From NCBI GenBank assembly GCA_004570955.1, contig SPPL01000002.1, forward strand, positions 124,001-188,000: 64,000 bases of DNA, written 5' to 3'. Below the pieces are notes generated by a model. That model had not been told where the DNA came from, did no database searches, and saw nothing but the letters and a program-made list of their open reading frames with translations. Each line of letters starts with the position of its first letter. Position 1 is the first letter of the stretch. This DNA comes from Jeotgalicoccus nanhaiensis. Its GTDB lineage: Bacteria; Bacillota; Bacilli; Staphylococcales; Salinicoccaceae. This document shows positions 20,576-30,893 of this stretch, one piece after another. Made by a program: the position numbers and the translations under genes.

Positions 20576-21094
20576 ATGGATTTAAAACAGTATGTATCAG
20601 AAGTTGAAAACTGGCCGAAAGAAGGTGTCAGTTTTAAAGACATCACTACGATAATGGATAACGGCCCCGCATATAAATATGCAACGGATCAGATTGTAGA
20701 GTACGCTGCAGCGAAGGATGTTGATATTGTTGTCGGACCTGAAGCACGCGGATTTATTATCGGCTGCCCAGTTGCTTACAGTATGGGTATCGGTTTTGCC
20801 CCGGTCCGTAAAAAAGGTAAATTGCCGCGCGAGGTACTGGAGTACGAATACGATCTCGAATATGGTACAAATGTGCTGACGATGCATAAGGATGCTATCA
20901 AGCCGGGACAGCGTGTCCTCATTACGGATGACCTGCTCGCTACCGGCGGTACGATTATGGCGACGATTAAACTGATTGAAGAGATGGGCGGCATTGTAGC
21001 CGGAATTGCTTTCCTGATCGAGCTTAAATATTTAAATGGAATGGAATTGCTCGATGGTTATGATACAATTTCATTAATCACTTATGAAAGTTAA
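20576..21094 (+). CDS. apt: Adenine phosphoribosyltransferase
   Basis: A 172-aa APRT that salvages adenine to AMP with PRPP. The PRPP loop [16 protein letters not shown] and the substrate segment [10 protein letters not shown] are conserved. TTGGAGG is 7 bp upstream of ATG 20576. It follows recJ by 13 bp, the usual staphylococcal arrangement recJ-apt-relA. Confidence 0.97.
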   Translation: MDLKQYVSEVENWPKEGVSFKDITTIMDNGPAYKYATDQIVEYAAAKDVDIVVGPEARGFIIGCPVAYSMGIGFAPVRKKGKLPREVLEYEYDLEYGTNVLTMHKDAIKPGQRVLITDDLLATGGTIMATIKLIEEMGGIVAGIAFLIELKYLNGMELLDGYDTISLITYES

Positions 21095-21096
21095 GA

Positions 21097-21122
21097 AAAG
21101 CCTGTAAATACAGGCTTTTTTC
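21097..21122 (+). terminator. Intrinsic terminator after apt
   Basis: AAAGCCTG (21097-21104) pairs with CAGGCTTT (21111-21118) around TAAATA, followed by T residues. Confidence 0.85.
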
Positions 21123-21199
21123 TATAGGTCTTGTTTCTTTAGACATTTATTTGTAGTATTATTATTTTATATCTAAATTTTCGGAAGGGTGGCGTGACC

Positions 21200-23374
21200 A
21201 TGAATAAGGAATACCCGTATGAAGCACAAGATGTTTTTAATATGTGTGGTGAATATCTTGATGACAGCGATTTGCAGATGATAAAAAAAGCATACGAGCT
21301 GGCACGTGAAGCACATGAGGGACAGTTCCGTAAAAATGGTCTGCCGTATATCGCACACCCTGTACAGGTTGCAGGAATTTTAGCAGAGCTGAAACTCGAT
21401 GCACCGACTATTGTCGCAGGATTTCTGCATGATGTCGTTGAAGATACTCAGTATACATATGATGATTTAATCAGTATGTTTAATGAAGAAGTAGCAATTA
21501 TTGTAGACGGTGTGACGAAACTTGAAAAAGTAAAATACCGTTCCCATCAGGAGCAGCAGGCTGAAAATCACCGCAAGCTGTTTATCGCTATAGCGAAAGA
21601 TATCCGCGTAATATTAGTAAAACTGGCCGACCGCCTGCATAACATGCGGACACTGAAAGCAATGCCTGAAGAAAAACAGGTGCGTATCTCGCGGGAGACG
21701 CTGGAAATATATGCGCCGCTTGCCCATCGCCTCGGTATTTCAAGCATTAAGTGGGAACTTGAGGACACGGCACTAAGATACATAGAACCGGGACAGTATT
21801 TCCGTATTGTCAGTCTGATGAAAAAGAAACGCAGTGAACGGGAAAATGTTATTGATGAAGCAATCGAAAAAATAGATTCGGAACTTGACTCGAGTTCGGT
21901 GGAGCATAATTTATCCGGCCGCCCGAAACATATCTACAGTATTTATAAGAAAATGCAGAAGCAGTCGAAACAGTTTGAGCAGATATTTGATCTGCTTGCC
22001 ATCCGCGTACTGGTCAATGATGTGCGGGATTGTTATGCGGCGCTCGGAATTATTCACACAATCTGGCGGCCGATGCCTGGCAGATTTAAAGATTATATCG
22101 CTATGCCGAAGCCGAATATGTACCAGTCGCTGCACACGACTGTTGTCGGACCGAACGGCGATCCGCTGGAAATTCAAATCCGCACCCATGAAATGCATGA
22201 GATTGCAGAACATGGTGTAGCTGCGCACTGGGCCTATAAAGAAGGTGTCGATGCGAACAAAGCATCGCTTGATGCAAGGCTTGACTGGTTTAAAGATATC
22301 GTCGGCAATGAAACCGATAATCCTGATGCAGAAGAATTTATGGCGGCGCTGAAAACAGACCTTCTCAGCGACAAGGTATATGTCTTTACACCGGATGGCG
22401 ATGTTATTGAACTCCCTCAGGGAGCGATTCCGATTGATTTTGCCTACCAGGTTCACTCCGAAGTAGGGAATAAGATGGTCGGTGCCAAAGTGAATGGTAA
22501 AATCGTACCGATTGACCATGAGCTTGAAACTGGCGATATTCTCGAAATCAGAACGAGCAAGCAGTCATACGGACCGAGCATCGACTGGCTGAAAATGGTC
22601 AAAACATCCAGTGCCCGCAATAAAATCCGGTCCTTCTTCAAGAAGCAGGATCGCAAAGTAAACATTGAAAAAGGCCGGCAGGCTGTTGAGCTTGAAATAA
22701 AAGCGCGCGGTTATAATCCGGACAATGTAATCCAGGATGATAATGTATCAGGTGTGCTCGCACGCTATAATCTGCACGATGAAGATGATCTGTTTGCGAT
22801 GATCGGTTTTGGCGGAGTTACAGCAAACCAGGTGACAAACCGTCTTCTTGAGAAAATTAAAGAAGCTGAACAAAAATCGAATCAGATTGAGGAAATCGAC
22901 CGCACACATCATTATAAAGAAATAACAACTGAATCCGGCGTATATGTCGAAGGCATGGACAATATGCTGATTAACCTGTCTAAATGCTGCAATCCGATTC
23001 CAGGGGACGATATTATCGGTTATATAACGAAAGGACACGGTGTCAAAGTCCACGTCGTTACCTGTCCGAATATTATCCATGAAACCGAGCGTCTGATCGA
23101 TGTCGAATGGGTCGGCAATAAAAATGTAGATAAGAGATATCAGGTGGATCTCGAAATTACAGGCTACGACCGCAACGGCCTTGTAAATGAAATTTTAAAC
23201 TTAATTTCCAGCCTGAAAGTCCCGATTACACGTGTGAATGGCCTTGCTGATGAAACAAAACAGGCGAGAGTGAGTTTATCGATTATGGTTCCGAATAAGC
23301 ACGAACTGTACCGTGCAGTCGACAGAATTAAACAACTAAAAGATATATACAGCGTTGAACGCGTATTTAAGTGA
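21200..23374 (+). CDS. relA: Bifunctional (p)ppGpp synthetase/hydrolase Rel
   Basis: A 724-aa long RelA/SpoT homologue. The N-terminal HD hydrolase is intact ([31 protein letters not shown]), followed by the synthetase domain ([20 protein letters not shown]), TGS ([15 protein letters not shown]), a zinc-finger region with [12 protein letters not shown], and a C-terminal ACT domain. It makes and removes the stringent-response alarmone according to ribosome state. GGAAGGGTGG fits ATG 21200 better than GTG 21194. Confidence 0.97.
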   Translation: MNKEYPYEAQDVFNMCGEYLDDSDLQMIKKAYELAREAHEGQFRKNGLPYIAHPVQVAGILAELKLDAPTIVAGFLHDVVEDTQYTYDDLISMFNEEVAIIVDGVTKLEKVKYRSHQEQQAENHRKLFIAIAKDIRVILVKLADRLHNMRTLKAMPEEKQVRISRETLEIYAPLAHRLGISSIKWELEDTALRYIEPGQYFRIVSLMKKKRSERENVIDEAIEKIDSELDSSSVEHNLSGRPKHIYSIYKKMQKQSKQFEQIFDLLAIRVLVNDVRDCYAALGIIHTIWRPMPGRFKDYIAMPKPNMYQSLHTTVVGPNGDPLEIQIRTHEMHEIAEHGVAAHWAYKEGVDANKASLDARLDWFKDIVGNETDNPDAEEFMAALKTDLLSDKVYVFTPDGDVIELPQGAIPIDFAYQVHSEVGNKMVGAKVNGKIVPIDHELETGDILEIRTSKQSYGPSIDWLKMVKTSSARNKIRSFFKKQDRKVNIEKGRQAVELEIKARGYNPDNVIQDDNVSGVLARYNLHDEDDLFAMIGFGGVTANQVTNRLLEKIKEAEQKSNQIEEIDRTHHYKEITTESGVYVEGMDNMLINLSKCCNPIPGDDIIGYITKGHGVKVHVVTCPNIIHETERLIDVEWVGNKNVDKRYQVDLEITGYDRNGLVNEILNLISSLKVPITRVNGLADETKQARVSLSIMVPNKHELYRAVDRIKQLKDIYSVERVFK

Positions 23375-23384
23375 GGTATAAGAG

Positions 23385-23837
23385 ATGAAAATCATTTTAC
23401 AGAAAGTTTCCCACGCGCTGGTTGCCAACAACGAAATGTATAATGAGATTAACGACGGCTACTGCTTACTGGTCGGTGTCAGTAAAACATCTACAGAAGA
23501 AGATGCACGTGTCCTTGCAAGAAAGATTGCGAATGCCCGCATTTTTGAAGATCAGGAAGGCAAGATTAATTTATCGATTAAAGAAGTCGGCGGCGAAATT
23601 TTAAGTGTGTCCCAGTTTACTCTGTACGCATCCACCCTGAAAGGCAATCGTCCAAGTTTCACAGAAGCAGCTTCCGGTGAAGATGCAAGAGCACTCTACA
23701 AAGTCTTCAATGAAGCACTGCGCGAACACGACCTTGTTGTAAAAGAAGGATTTTTCGGGGAACATATGGACGTAAGGCTGATTAACGATGGACCGATTAC
23801 TATTATTTACGAAGCCGAGGACGGTAAAATCATCTGA
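23385..23837 (+). CDS. dtd: D-aminoacyl-tRNA deacylase
   Basis: A 150-aa DTD that hydrolyses D-aminoacyl-tRNAs (and Gly-tRNA-Ala in characterised homologues). The SVSQFTLYA motif and the C-terminal Gly-cisPro region NDGPITI, both at the active site, are present. It lies 10 bp after relA and its TGA overlaps the start codon of the amidase gene. Confidence 0.96.
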   Translation: MKIILQKVSHALVANNEMYNEINDGYCLLVGVSKTSTEEDARVLARKIANARIFEDQEGKINLSIKEVGGEILSVSQFTLYASTLKGNRPSFTEAASGEDARALYKVFNEALREHDLVVKEGFFGEHMDVRLINDGPITIIYEAEDGKII

Positions 23838-24574
23838 TGGATTCAATTAAAGCAATCTTCAAAAAATCGGCTGATGCAATCGGCTATTTCCTGAAGTATA
23901 AAAAGCATCTGTATATTAAACCGCTCTTCTTTATCATTATTGCGCTCGGTATTGTCCTGCTGTCGGTTTATGTATATAAAAATGTTATACATGAACCGGA
24001 AGAATTAATTACGATGGACTTTTCAGAAGCTGATGATGAAGTGAGCTACGACTTCAGCGGCACGACAGTTGCCCTCGATCCCGGGCACGGCGGCGAAGAC
24101 CCCGGTGCGCCGAGTAAATACGGCGAAAATGAAGACACAATTGTCTACTCAATTGCCTCCATGCTTGAGCAATCGCTCACAGAAGCAGGGGCGGAAGTAA
24201 TTATGACCCGCGGAGCAGATGAAACCGTGAGTCTTGATGACCGTAAAGTCGAGGCGGATTTATTTATCAGCCTGCACAGCGACGCTTTTGATGACCCTGC
24301 GATTTCAGGCTTTACAACCTTTTATACCTACCCGAACCAGGAAGCCTTCGGTGAACATTTAAATGCAGCGCTCGATGAGCATTCACTGCTGTTTAACCGC
24401 GGCAACCAGGTCATGCAGTACCAGGTCGTCTGGCAGCTTGATTATCCCGGAGTTTTAATTGAACTCGGCTACCTGAGTAATGAGTTTGATGATTATATAT
24501 TAAATCAGGAAGATTATCAGGACGAAATGGTCACAGCTATTATGGAAGGGATCGACAGTTATTTAAAGCGTTAG
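23837..24574 (+). CDS. lytH: N-acetylmuramoyl-L-alanine amidase, LytH-like, without an SH3b domain
   Basis: A 245-aa protein: cytoplasmic N-terminus, one membrane helix (about 29-50), then a zinc-dependent Amidase_3 domain (ALDPGHGG near residue 77, SLHSDAF, and the catalytic LIELGYLSN). It should cut the peptide stem from peptidoglycan at the cell surface. Position between dtd and hisS is that of staphylococcal lytH, which controls cell-wall synthase activity together with ActH. S. aureus LytH is about 291 aa with an SH3b domain; here the helix runs almost directly into the amidase and that domain is missing. Confidence 0.88.
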   Translation: MDSIKAIFKKSADAIGYFLKYKKHLYIKPLFFIIIALGIVLLSVYVYKNVIHEPEELITMDFSEADDEVSYDFSGTTVALDPGHGGEDPGAPSKYGENEDTIVYSIASMLEQSLTEAGAEVIMTRGADETVSLDDRKVEADLFISLHSDAFDDPAISGFTTFYTYPNQEAFGEHLNAALDEHSLLFNRGNQVMQYQVVWQLDYPGVLIELGYLSNEFDDYILNQEDYQDEMVTAIMEGIDSYLKR

Positions 24575-24575
24575 C

Positions 24576-24604
24576 TTGACAAAGATAAAAAATCTGACTA
24601 TTAT
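24576..24604 (+). promoter_or_regulatory. SigA promoter of hisS-aspS
   Basis: TTGACA at 24576-24581 (starting one base after the lytH stop codon), 17-bp spacer, TATTAT at 24599-24604. Confidence 0.8.
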
Positions 24605-24610
24605 AAAGAG

Positions 24611-24857
24611 AATAATTCAACTTAATACTTTTAATTCATGGCGAAGAGAATATCTATAATGAGGCACAGAGAAATTCACCCAGGCTGAAAGTGAATGCTC
24701 CAAATGGTATTTGCCGACACTTTGCTAAAGAAGCTGTATATACAGCGGTCACAGCCGTTATCTGTTGAAAGAGCACTTTTGTGCTGAACCTAGGGTGGCA
24801 CCACGACCATTTCGTCCCTTATACCGTTTCCCCGGTATAAGGGATTTTATTTTTTTA
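24611..24857 (+). promoter_or_regulatory. T-box riboswitch of hisS-aspS
   Basis: The leader holds the conserved T-box AGGGTGGCACCACG (24792-24805) followed by a terminator, so uncharged tRNA should allow read-through. The base of stem I can form between GGCGAAG (near 24640) and CTTTGCT (24720-24726). Immediately 5' of the latter lies GCCGACAC, which contains GAC (Asp, 24716-24718) overlapping CAC (His, 24718-24720). Position relative to the helix (codon, one A, then helix) favours GAC as the specifier; a dual role is possible because the operon encodes both synthetases. Confidence 0.9.
24816..24857 (+). terminator. T-box terminator before hisS
   Basis: CCCTTATACC (24816-24825) pairs perfectly with GGTATAAGGG (24834-24843), followed by ATTTTATTTTTTT. 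Confidence 0.85.
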
Positions 24858-24880
24858 TAAAAAATTCAGGAGTGATGATA

Positions 24881-26143
24881 ATGATACAGGTACCGAGAGG
24901 AACACAGGATATATTACCGGAAGAATCTTATAAATGGCAGTATATTGAGAAAAAACTGCACGAGATTGCAAAGAATTATAATTATGAAGAAATCCGTACA
25001 CCGATGTTTGAATCAACAGATCTTTTTGTCCGAGCAGTCGGCGGCTCTACAGACATTGTAAATAAGGAAATGTATACATTTAAAGATAAGGGCGACCGCA
25101 GTCTGACGCTGCGTCCGGAAGGGACGGCGCCTGTTGTGCGCAGTTATATTGAAAATAAAATGCAGCACAACGTTGAACAGCCGGTGAAGCTTTTTTATCT
25201 GGCGCCGATGTTCCGCTATGAACGCAAACAGAAAGGGCGCTACCGCCAGTTCGTTCAGTTCGGTGTTGAAGCCATCGGGGTTGAAGACCCGCTGATCGAT
25301 GTGGAAGTCTTAAGTATGCTTATGAATATTTACCAGTCCTTTGGTCTTAAAAATCTGAAGCTTGTAATTAATTCAATCGGTGATATCGAGAGCCGCAACG
25401 AATACAATAAAGCGCTGGTTGAACACTTTTCACCGCGCATCGATGAATTCTGCAATGATTGCCAGACACGTATTAATACGAACCCGATGCGCATTCTCGA
25501 CTGTAAGGTAGACCGAGATCACGAGCTCGTTAAAACAGCACCGCGCATGTATGATTATTTAAACGATGAGTCAAAAGCTTACTTTGAAACTGTTAAAGCG
25601 AAACTGGATGAACTTAATATTAATTATGAAGTGGATTATAATCTGGTGCGCGGCCTAGATTACTATACGCACACAGCTTTTGAACTGATGAGCGACGCCG
25701 AAGGTTTCGGTGCTATTACGACTCTATGCGGCGGCGGACGCTACAACGGACTGCTCGAGATGATGGACGGGCCGGATAAAACCGGAATCGGTTTTGCACT
25801 CAGCATCGAGCGCCTGCTGCTTGCCCTTGAAGCTGAAGGAATTGAAATTCCGAAAGATAAAGGCATCGATCTTTATATCTGCACTATGACTGATGAAGCA
25901 CGGAATGCTGCAGGAACGCTGCTTCACAAACTGCGCAGCCGCAACATCAGTGCGGATATGGATTATGAAAACCGTAAACTGAAAGCACAGATGAAAGATG
26001 CTGACAGAAAGAACGCCCAGTATACTATTGTACTCGGTGAAAATGAGCTTGACAGCCGTCAGGCCGACTTGAAAAATATGGAGACGGGTGAAACCGTAAA
26101 ATTATCGTTCGACGATATAATTAATACACTGGAGGAATTGTAG
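24881..26143 (+). CDS. hisS: Histidyl-tRNA synthetase
   Basis: A 420-aa class II synthetase. Motif 1 is around VPRGTQDILPEE, motif 2 contains FRYERKQKGRYRQF, the histidine-A motif is RGLDYYTHTAFEL, and motif 3 includes GIGFALSIERLL. The C-terminal anticodon-binding domain starts near residue 325. AGGAG at 24868-24872 is correctly spaced for ATG 24881; upstream GTG/ATG codons at 24872 and 24875 overlap it. It is directly followed by aspS with no gap. Confidence 0.97.
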   Translation: MIQVPRGTQDILPEESYKWQYIEKKLHEIAKNYNYEEIRTPMFESTDLFVRAVGGSTDIVNKEMYTFKDKGDRSLTLRPEGTAPVVRSYIENKMQHNVEQPVKLFYLAPMFRYERKQKGRYRQFVQFGVEAIGVEDPLIDVEVLSMLMNIYQSFGLKNLKLVINSIGDIESRNEYNKALVEHFSPRIDEFCNDCQTRINTNPMRILDCKVDRDHELVKTAPRMYDYLNDESKAYFETVKAKLDELNINYEVDYNLVRGLDYYTHTAFELMSDAEGFGAITTLCGGGRYNGLLEMMDGPDKTGIGFALSIERLLLALEAEGIEIPKDKGIDLYICTMTDEARNAAGTLLHKLRSRNISADMDYENRKLKAQMKDADRKNAQYTIVLGENELDSRQADLKNMETGETVKLSFDDIINTLEEL

Positions 26144-27907
26144 ATGACAAGAATATATTCTAATGAAGTTACACTCGATACAGCAGGCGAAACAGTTCAT
26201 CTGCAAGGCTGGGTGCAGAAGCGTCGCGACCTTGGCGGGCTGATTTTTATCGATTTAAGAGATAAAAACGGTCTGATTCAGGTCGTCTTTAACCCGGACG
26301 TTTCCAAGGAAGCACTGACGATTGCCGATAAAATCCGTACCGAGTATGTTGTGGATATTAAAGGTACAGTTAAAAAACGCGATGAAAAACAAGTAAATAA
26401 AAATATTGAATCCGGTGAAATTGAAGTTTATGCAGAAGAAATTGAAATTCTGGCTAAAGCAAAAACACCGCCTTTCCAAGTAAGCGATGACAATATCAAT
26501 GAAGATACACGTCTGAAATACCGTTATATTGATTTGCGCCGTCCGAAACTGCAAAACATATTAAAAACGCGGTCTATAATTAATAAAGCGGTCAGAGACT
26601 TTTTAGCGGAAGAAGACTTTATGGATATTGAAACACCTGTCCTGTCAAAATCGACACCGGAAGGCGCGCGTGATTATTTAGTGCCGTCACGTGTCCACCC
26701 GGGCGAGTTTTACGCGCTGCCGCAGTCGCCGCAAATCTACAAGCAGCTGTTAATGCTTTCCGGCATGGAGCGCTACTATCAGATCGTTAAATGCTTCCGC
26801 GATGAAGACCTCCGTGCTGACAGACAGCCGGAATTCACACAGATAGATATTGAGAAATCATTTACCGACCAGGAAGATATTATCGATATGAACGAACGCC
26901 TGATTCAGTATGTAATGAAGACGGTAAAAGGGCTTGATATTCCAGCACCTTTCCCGCGTATTACCTATGAGGATGCAATGGCACGCTACGGTGTGGATAA
27001 GCCGGACACGCGCTTTGGTCTTGAACTGCAGAATTTAAACGAGTTCAGCAGCACTGCTGATTTTAAAGTATTTAAAGCAGCTGTTGAGGCCGGCGGTTCT
27101 GTGAAAGCCATCGTTGTGCCTGGCGCAGCACCGGATTATTCACGTAAGGATATCGATAAGCTGGAAGCATTCGTTAAGAACTACGGAGCTAAAGGGCTCG
27201 CCTGGATGAAAGTCAACGAAGAAGGCATGCAGGGGCCGATTGCGAAGTTCTTTGATGACAGCAAGAAGCAGGAATTAACGGAGACTTTATCGTTAAATAC
27301 TGATGACCTCATCTTATTTGTTGCAGATAAAGATTCAGTTGTACATGCCGCTCTCGGCAATCTGCGCAACAAGCTCGGCAAGGACTTAGGTTTAGTCGAC
27401 AAAGATCAGTTTAACTTTATCTGGGTGACCGATTGGCCGTTATTCGAATACGATGAAGACCTCGGCCGCTATTTTGCAGCGCACCATCCGTTTACTTCAC
27501 CGAAGCGTGAAGATATTGATAAACTTGAAACTGCACCTCATGAAGTGAAAGCCAATGCTTACGATATCGTCTTGAATGGTTATGAACTCGGCGGCGGTTC
27601 AATCCGCATCAGCGATGCCGAGCTACAGGAGAGAATGTTCAGAGCGCTCGGCTTTACGGATGAAGAACGCGACAGCCAATTCGGCTTCTTGATTGAAGCC
27701 TTCCAGTACGGTGCGCCGCCCCATGGCGGGATTGCATACGGTCTTGACCGTTTTGTAATGCTTCTGACAGGTTCTGATAATATCCGCGACGTTATCGCGT
27801 TCCCTAAAACACAAAATGCGAGTGATTTAATGATGGATGCACCTTCGGTTGTATCAAGAGAACAGTTAAAAGAACTGCATATAGACGTAGAAGTTGAAAA
27901 AGACTAG
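26144..27907 (+). CDS. aspS: Aspartyl-tRNA synthetase
   Basis: A 587-aa bacterial-type AspRS with N-terminal OB-fold ([24 protein letters not shown]), class II motif 2 [19 protein letters not shown], an inserted GAD domain (about 290-410) and motif 3 [13 protein letters not shown]. The start codon follows the hisS stop codon immediately. The organism's ability to misacylate tRNA-Asn cannot be judged from sequence reading. Confidence 0.97.
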   Translation: MTRIYSNEVTLDTAGETVHLQGWVQKRRDLGGLIFIDLRDKNGLIQVVFNPDVSKEALTIADKIRTEYVVDIKGTVKKRDEKQVNKNIESGEIEVYAEEIEILAKAKTPPFQVSDDNINEDTRLKYRYIDLRRPKLQNILKTRSIINKAVRDFLAEEDFMDIETPVLSKSTPEGARDYLVPSRVHPGEFYALPQSPQIYKQLLMLSGMERYYQIVKCFRDEDLRADRQPEFTQIDIEKSFTDQEDIIDMNERLIQYVMKTVKGLDIPAPFPRITYEDAMARYGVDKPDTRFGLELQNLNEFSSTADFKVFKAAVEAGGSVKAIVVPGAAPDYSRKDIDKLEAFVKNYGAKGLAWMKVNEEGMQGPIAKFFDDSKKQELTETLSLNTDDLILFVADKDSVVHAALGNLRNKLGKDLGLVDKDQFNFIWVTDWPLFEYDEDLGRYFAAHHPFTSPKREDIDKLETAPHEVKANAYDIVLNGYELGGGSIRISDAELQERMFRALGFTDEERDSQFGFLIEAFQYGAPPHGGIAYGLDRFVMLLTGSDNIRDVIAFPKTQNASDLMMDAPSVVSREQLKELHIDVEVEKD

Positions 27908-27918
27908 AAGAATTGGTT

Positions 27919-27953
27919 AAACTGAGATTGTACAATCTCAGTTTATTTTTTTT
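27919..27953 (+). terminator. Intrinsic terminator after aspS
   Basis: A perfect 26-bp palindrome (27919-27944; half-site AAACTGAGATTGT) followed by a long T run. Confidence 0.9.
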
Positions 27954-27969
27954 ATACAAGGAGGTTCAT

Positions 27970-28704
27970 ATGCAGTCATTTCTTGATCCTGAAGCACCAT
28001 TGGTGCAAATCGGTGATCTTAATCATGTAATTTATCTGGCCGGCATCTTTATTATTTTGTTTATGCTGTTTAAGTTTCGTTATCAGATTAAAGAAAATCC
28101 GAAAACGGCAATGCTCGGTATACTGATTTTTGCTATTGTTCAGCGAATCATCAGCGGCAGCTATTACATTTTAGCTGATGAATTTACAGTGACAGATTCA
28201 CTGCCGCTCCACATCTGCAGATTAGTGTGCTATTTAATCATTATTCAATATTTTGCTGAACGGAAGTGGCTGGATCAGATAATTTTCTATTTTGGCTTGT
28301 TTGCATATGCCTCTTTCATATACCCCGTCGGTATTTCACCGGCACTTCATATGCTGGGACTGTCATTTTTTATGCTGCACAGCCTGATAATTGTTTATCC
28401 TATTATCAGGTATTTCACATCTGGATTCGCACCTTCATTAAGAGGAGCATTTCAGTCAGCTATTTTATTCGCAGTATATTTAACCGGCATGCAGCTGTTG
28501 AATAATGCAATCGGCAGCAATTATTTTTATACTGAAGAACGGCCGTTTCTGCACGACTTAAGCGAGCCTGTTTACTTTTTATTGAATATGTTCGGTATTG
28601 GAATCGGTTTTGTTATCGTTGCCTTACTTATTCATCTGGTAATTAATTATGTTAAACATAAGACAGAAAAACCTAAAAATGAAAAAGAAAAAACACTGGT
28701 GTAG
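27970..28704 (+). CDS. TMEM164/YwaF-type integral membrane protein (TIGR02206-like)
   Basis: A 244-aa protein with about seven hydrophobic helices and conserved polar positions LPLHICRLVC, HMLGLSFFMLHSL and a later PVYFLLNM. It resembles the TIGR02206/YwaF family, related to TMEM164. The function in bacteria is unknown to me. ATG 27970 has AAGGAGG 8 bp upstream; a TTG at 27913 would place the start inside the aspS terminator. The C-terminus is highly basic/acidic (KHKTEKPKNEKEKT). Its stop codon falls in the loop of the shared bidirectional terminator. Confidence 0.75.
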   Translation: MQSFLDPEAPLVQIGDLNHVIYLAGIFIILFMLFKFRYQIKENPKTAMLGILIFAIVQRIISGSYYILADEFTVTDSLPLHICRLVCYLIIIQYFAERKWLDQIIFYFGLFAYASFIYPVGISPALHMLGLSFFMLHSLIIVYPIIRYFTSGFAPSLRGAFQSAILFAVYLTGMQLLNNAIGSNYFYTEERPFLHDLSEPVYFLLNMFGIGIGFVIVALLIHLVINYVKHKTEKPKNEKEKTLV

Positions 28705-28719
28705 TCCAGTGTTTTTTCT
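28686..28719. terminator. Bidirectional terminator between the TMEM164-like gene and the oxidase operon
   Basis: A perfect 14-bp stem AGAAAAAACACTGG / CCAGTGTTTTTTCT with the plus-strand stop codon TAG in its loop. It serves both convergent genes. Confidence 0.9.
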
Positions 28720-28724
28720 TATAT

Positions 28725-30401
28725 TTACCAGAGTTTAAAACCTTTGGCTCCCGGTATGTTTTCAGTAAACATTTGCGTAACAGGAACTGTATAAGCAATG
28801 AGAATCAGGAAGATTGTAATAATGATCAGCAATCTCCAGTTTTCTACCCATTTAACAACCGGCTCCTCCTGGTCCATGAACATTGCGACAGGAAATTCCT
28901 CCGGATCGTTTACTTTTGGCCCGGTAGTCAGTTTTAAGAACAGGAGTATTGCAATAATGATAGCGATAAACAGGAAGGAGCCGCCGACGGCCTGCATCAC
29001 CTGGTAAGTTATCCATTCAGAAGCAATGTCAGCTCCGCCGTATTCTGAAAATGTAGAACGTCTCGGTGCGCCGCGAAGGCCTGCCCAGTGCATGGCAAGA
29101 GACATAATACCCATGCCGAGTGCCCATGTATAAGCAAGGAACAGTCCAAGTCTATTGGCGATTTTATCAATTTTTCTGCCTGTTATATGAGGCAGCAGGA
29201 ACAGCATGGCAGCAAAGTAAGTCAGTATTACAGGAGCGCCGACAGTAATATGGAAGTGTCCGACAATCCATATTGTGTTATGCACCAGCTGATTCATTTG
29301 ACCGGAAGCATTAATAATACCGCCGAGTCCGCCCGGAATGAAAAACAGCATGCCGATAAAAACCAGTACAAAACGTGCGTCGGTCCACGGCAGCTTTTTA
29401 AACCAGTCCAGCAGGCCGCGGGCGCCCTGTTTGCGTCCGTAGGTTTCAAAGACTGCAAACATGCTGAACGCTGTCATCAGTGACGGCACGATAACCATAA
29501 AGGTCAGAACAACCTGCAGACCTTTCCAGAATGCATCGATGCCGGGGTCCACAAGCTGGTGGTGAATACCGACCGGGATACTGAAGAATAAAAACAGTAC
29601 GAAAGCTAAACGTGCCAGGTTATCAGAGAAACCTTTCGTTCCGAGCACTTTCGGTATCACGGCATACCAGACCATATAAGCAGGCAGGAGCCAGAAGTAA
29701 ACGAGCGGATGACCGAAATACCAGAAAAGCGTACGGCTCAGCGAAATGTTAATCGTTTCAACCCAGCCGAGTGACCACGGAATAAACTGAAACAGCACCG
29801 TTGCAGCGACACCGATAGTACAAACAATCCACATGACATTGTTAATTGCTGTCATATAACTTAAGAGCGGTGTTTTCTGTCCTTTATTTTCTTTTCGCCA
29901 TCTGAAGTATCTCATCAGCTGGCCGGCAACTGAAATCCATGTGCCGACGATGACGAGGGCAAGACCGATATAGTGGACAGCATGCGCCTGAAGCGGTGCA
30001 TAGAATGTATACAGCACACTCGCTTCATTTAAAGCAATCATTGCCGCGGACATTAATGTTCCGGCTGTCATGACCCAGAAGCCCGTCCAGCCGAGTCTCA
30101 GTTCAGAAGTGCTGAATGAGCCGGCAGTTCTTGACAACGCTGCAATCTGGAAACCCATTATAAAGAAAAATGTCATAACAAGAGCAAGAATTACACCGTG
30201 CAGCGTGAGGAGCTGGTAATAGCCGATGCCAAAAGGCAATTCAAACTGCCCGGAACGGACGAGAGTCTGCAGAAGTCCGGCAGTCCCTCCGATTAATAGG
30301 GCAAATGAAACCCAAATCATGTTCGCGAGCACGAGTTTACTGTCTTTTTTATCTACTTTTGTTTTACTTGAAAAAATCTCCGAACCGGTATAGTTACTCA
30401 T
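28725..30401 (-). CDS. ba3-type heme-copper cytochrome oxidase subunit I
   Basis: A 558-aa membrane protein with 13 or so helices and the heme and CuB ligands of the B-type oxidases: LHGVILALVMTFFF (low-spin heme His), FGHPLVYFWLLPAY (CuB His and cross-linked Tyr), IHHQ (two CuB His), and VGHFHITVG (heme His). It reduces O2 to water and pumps protons. B-type (ba3) enzymes have high O2 affinity. ATG 30401 with GGAGGTATT upstream is preferred over 30416. It overlaps the end of subunit II by 8 nt. Electron donor (cytochrome c versus quinol) is discussed under subunit II. Confidence 0.93.
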   Translation of the reverse strand: MSNYTGSEIFSSKTKVDKKDSKLVLANMIWVSFALLIGGTAGLLQTLVRSGQFELPFGIGYYQLLTLHGVILALVMTFFFIMGFQIAALSRTAGSFSTSELRLGWTGFWVMTAGTLMSAAMIALNEASVLYTFYAPLQAHAVHYIGLALVIVGTWISVAGQLMRYFRWRKENKGQKTPLLSYMTAINNVMWIVCTIGVAATVLFQFIPWSLGWVETINISLSRTLFWYFGHPLVYFWLLPAYMVWYAVIPKVLGTKGFSDNLARLAFVLFLFFSIPVGIHHQLVDPGIDAFWKGLQVVLTFMVIVPSLMTAFSMFAVFETYGRKQGARGLLDWFKKLPWTDARFVLVFIGMLFFIPGGLGGIINASGQMNQLVHNTIWIVGHFHITVGAPVILTYFAAMLFLLPHITGRKIDKIANRLGLFLAYTWALGMGIMSLAMHWAGLRGAPRRSTFSEYGGADIASEWITYQVMQAVGGSFLFIAIIIAILLFLKLTTGPKVNDPEEFPVAMFMDQEEPVVKWVENWRLLIIITIFLILIAYTVPVTQMFTENIPGAKGFKLW

Positions 30402-30885
30402 TAGCAATACCTCCATTTACAACTTTCAGTGTTGATGTCATATCGGTATGACCGATACCGCAATACTCATTGCAGACAATGAGATGTTCACCGGGCTCAT
30501 CAAAGGTCATTTCATATGTAGAAATGAGCCCCGGTTCAGCGATCATATTAACGTTCGTTCCGACGACCTGGAAACCGTGAACGACATCTGGACTCGTCAC
30601 GTGAATTTTTACAGTAGAACCTGCAGGGATTTCAACTTCTCCCGGTTCGTACATAAAAGCGCTGGCAAGAAAATATAAATCATAATCGTGATCGCCGTCT
30701 GTGGCCTCCTTAAGCCCCGGTTCACTGAAGCGGGCATCTTCCCGGACATGTTCGGGATTAATCGTCTCGATGCCGCTCGCAGCAGGTGTGTGTCCGCCGT
30801 GAACAGCTGAAATACCTAAAATAATTAAAAATACTGCAAGTGAAGCTGTTCCAAGTGAAATCCATATTTTTTCGTATTTATGCAT
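30394..30885 (-). CDS. ba3-type cytochrome oxidase subunit II (CuA)
   Basis: A 163-aa protein with one N-terminal membrane helix (about 10-30) and a cupredoxin domain. The dinuclear CuA site is intact: CNEYCGIGHTDM near residues 138-149 plus the upstream His in VVHGFQV. A complete CuA site indicates that cytochrome c, not quinol, is the electron donor. The short single-helix form is usual for ba3-type enzymes. The gene is between the IIa-like gene and subunit I. Confidence 0.93.
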   Translation of the reverse strand: MHKYEKIWISLGTASLAVFLIILGISAVHGGHTPAASGIETINPEHVREDARFSEPGLKEATDGDHDYDLYFLASAFMYEPGEVEIPAGSTVKIHVTSPDVVHGFQVVGTNVNMIAEPGLISTYEMTFDEPGEHLIVCNEYCGIGHTDMTSTLKVVNGGIANE

Positions 30886-30893
30886 TTAATAGC

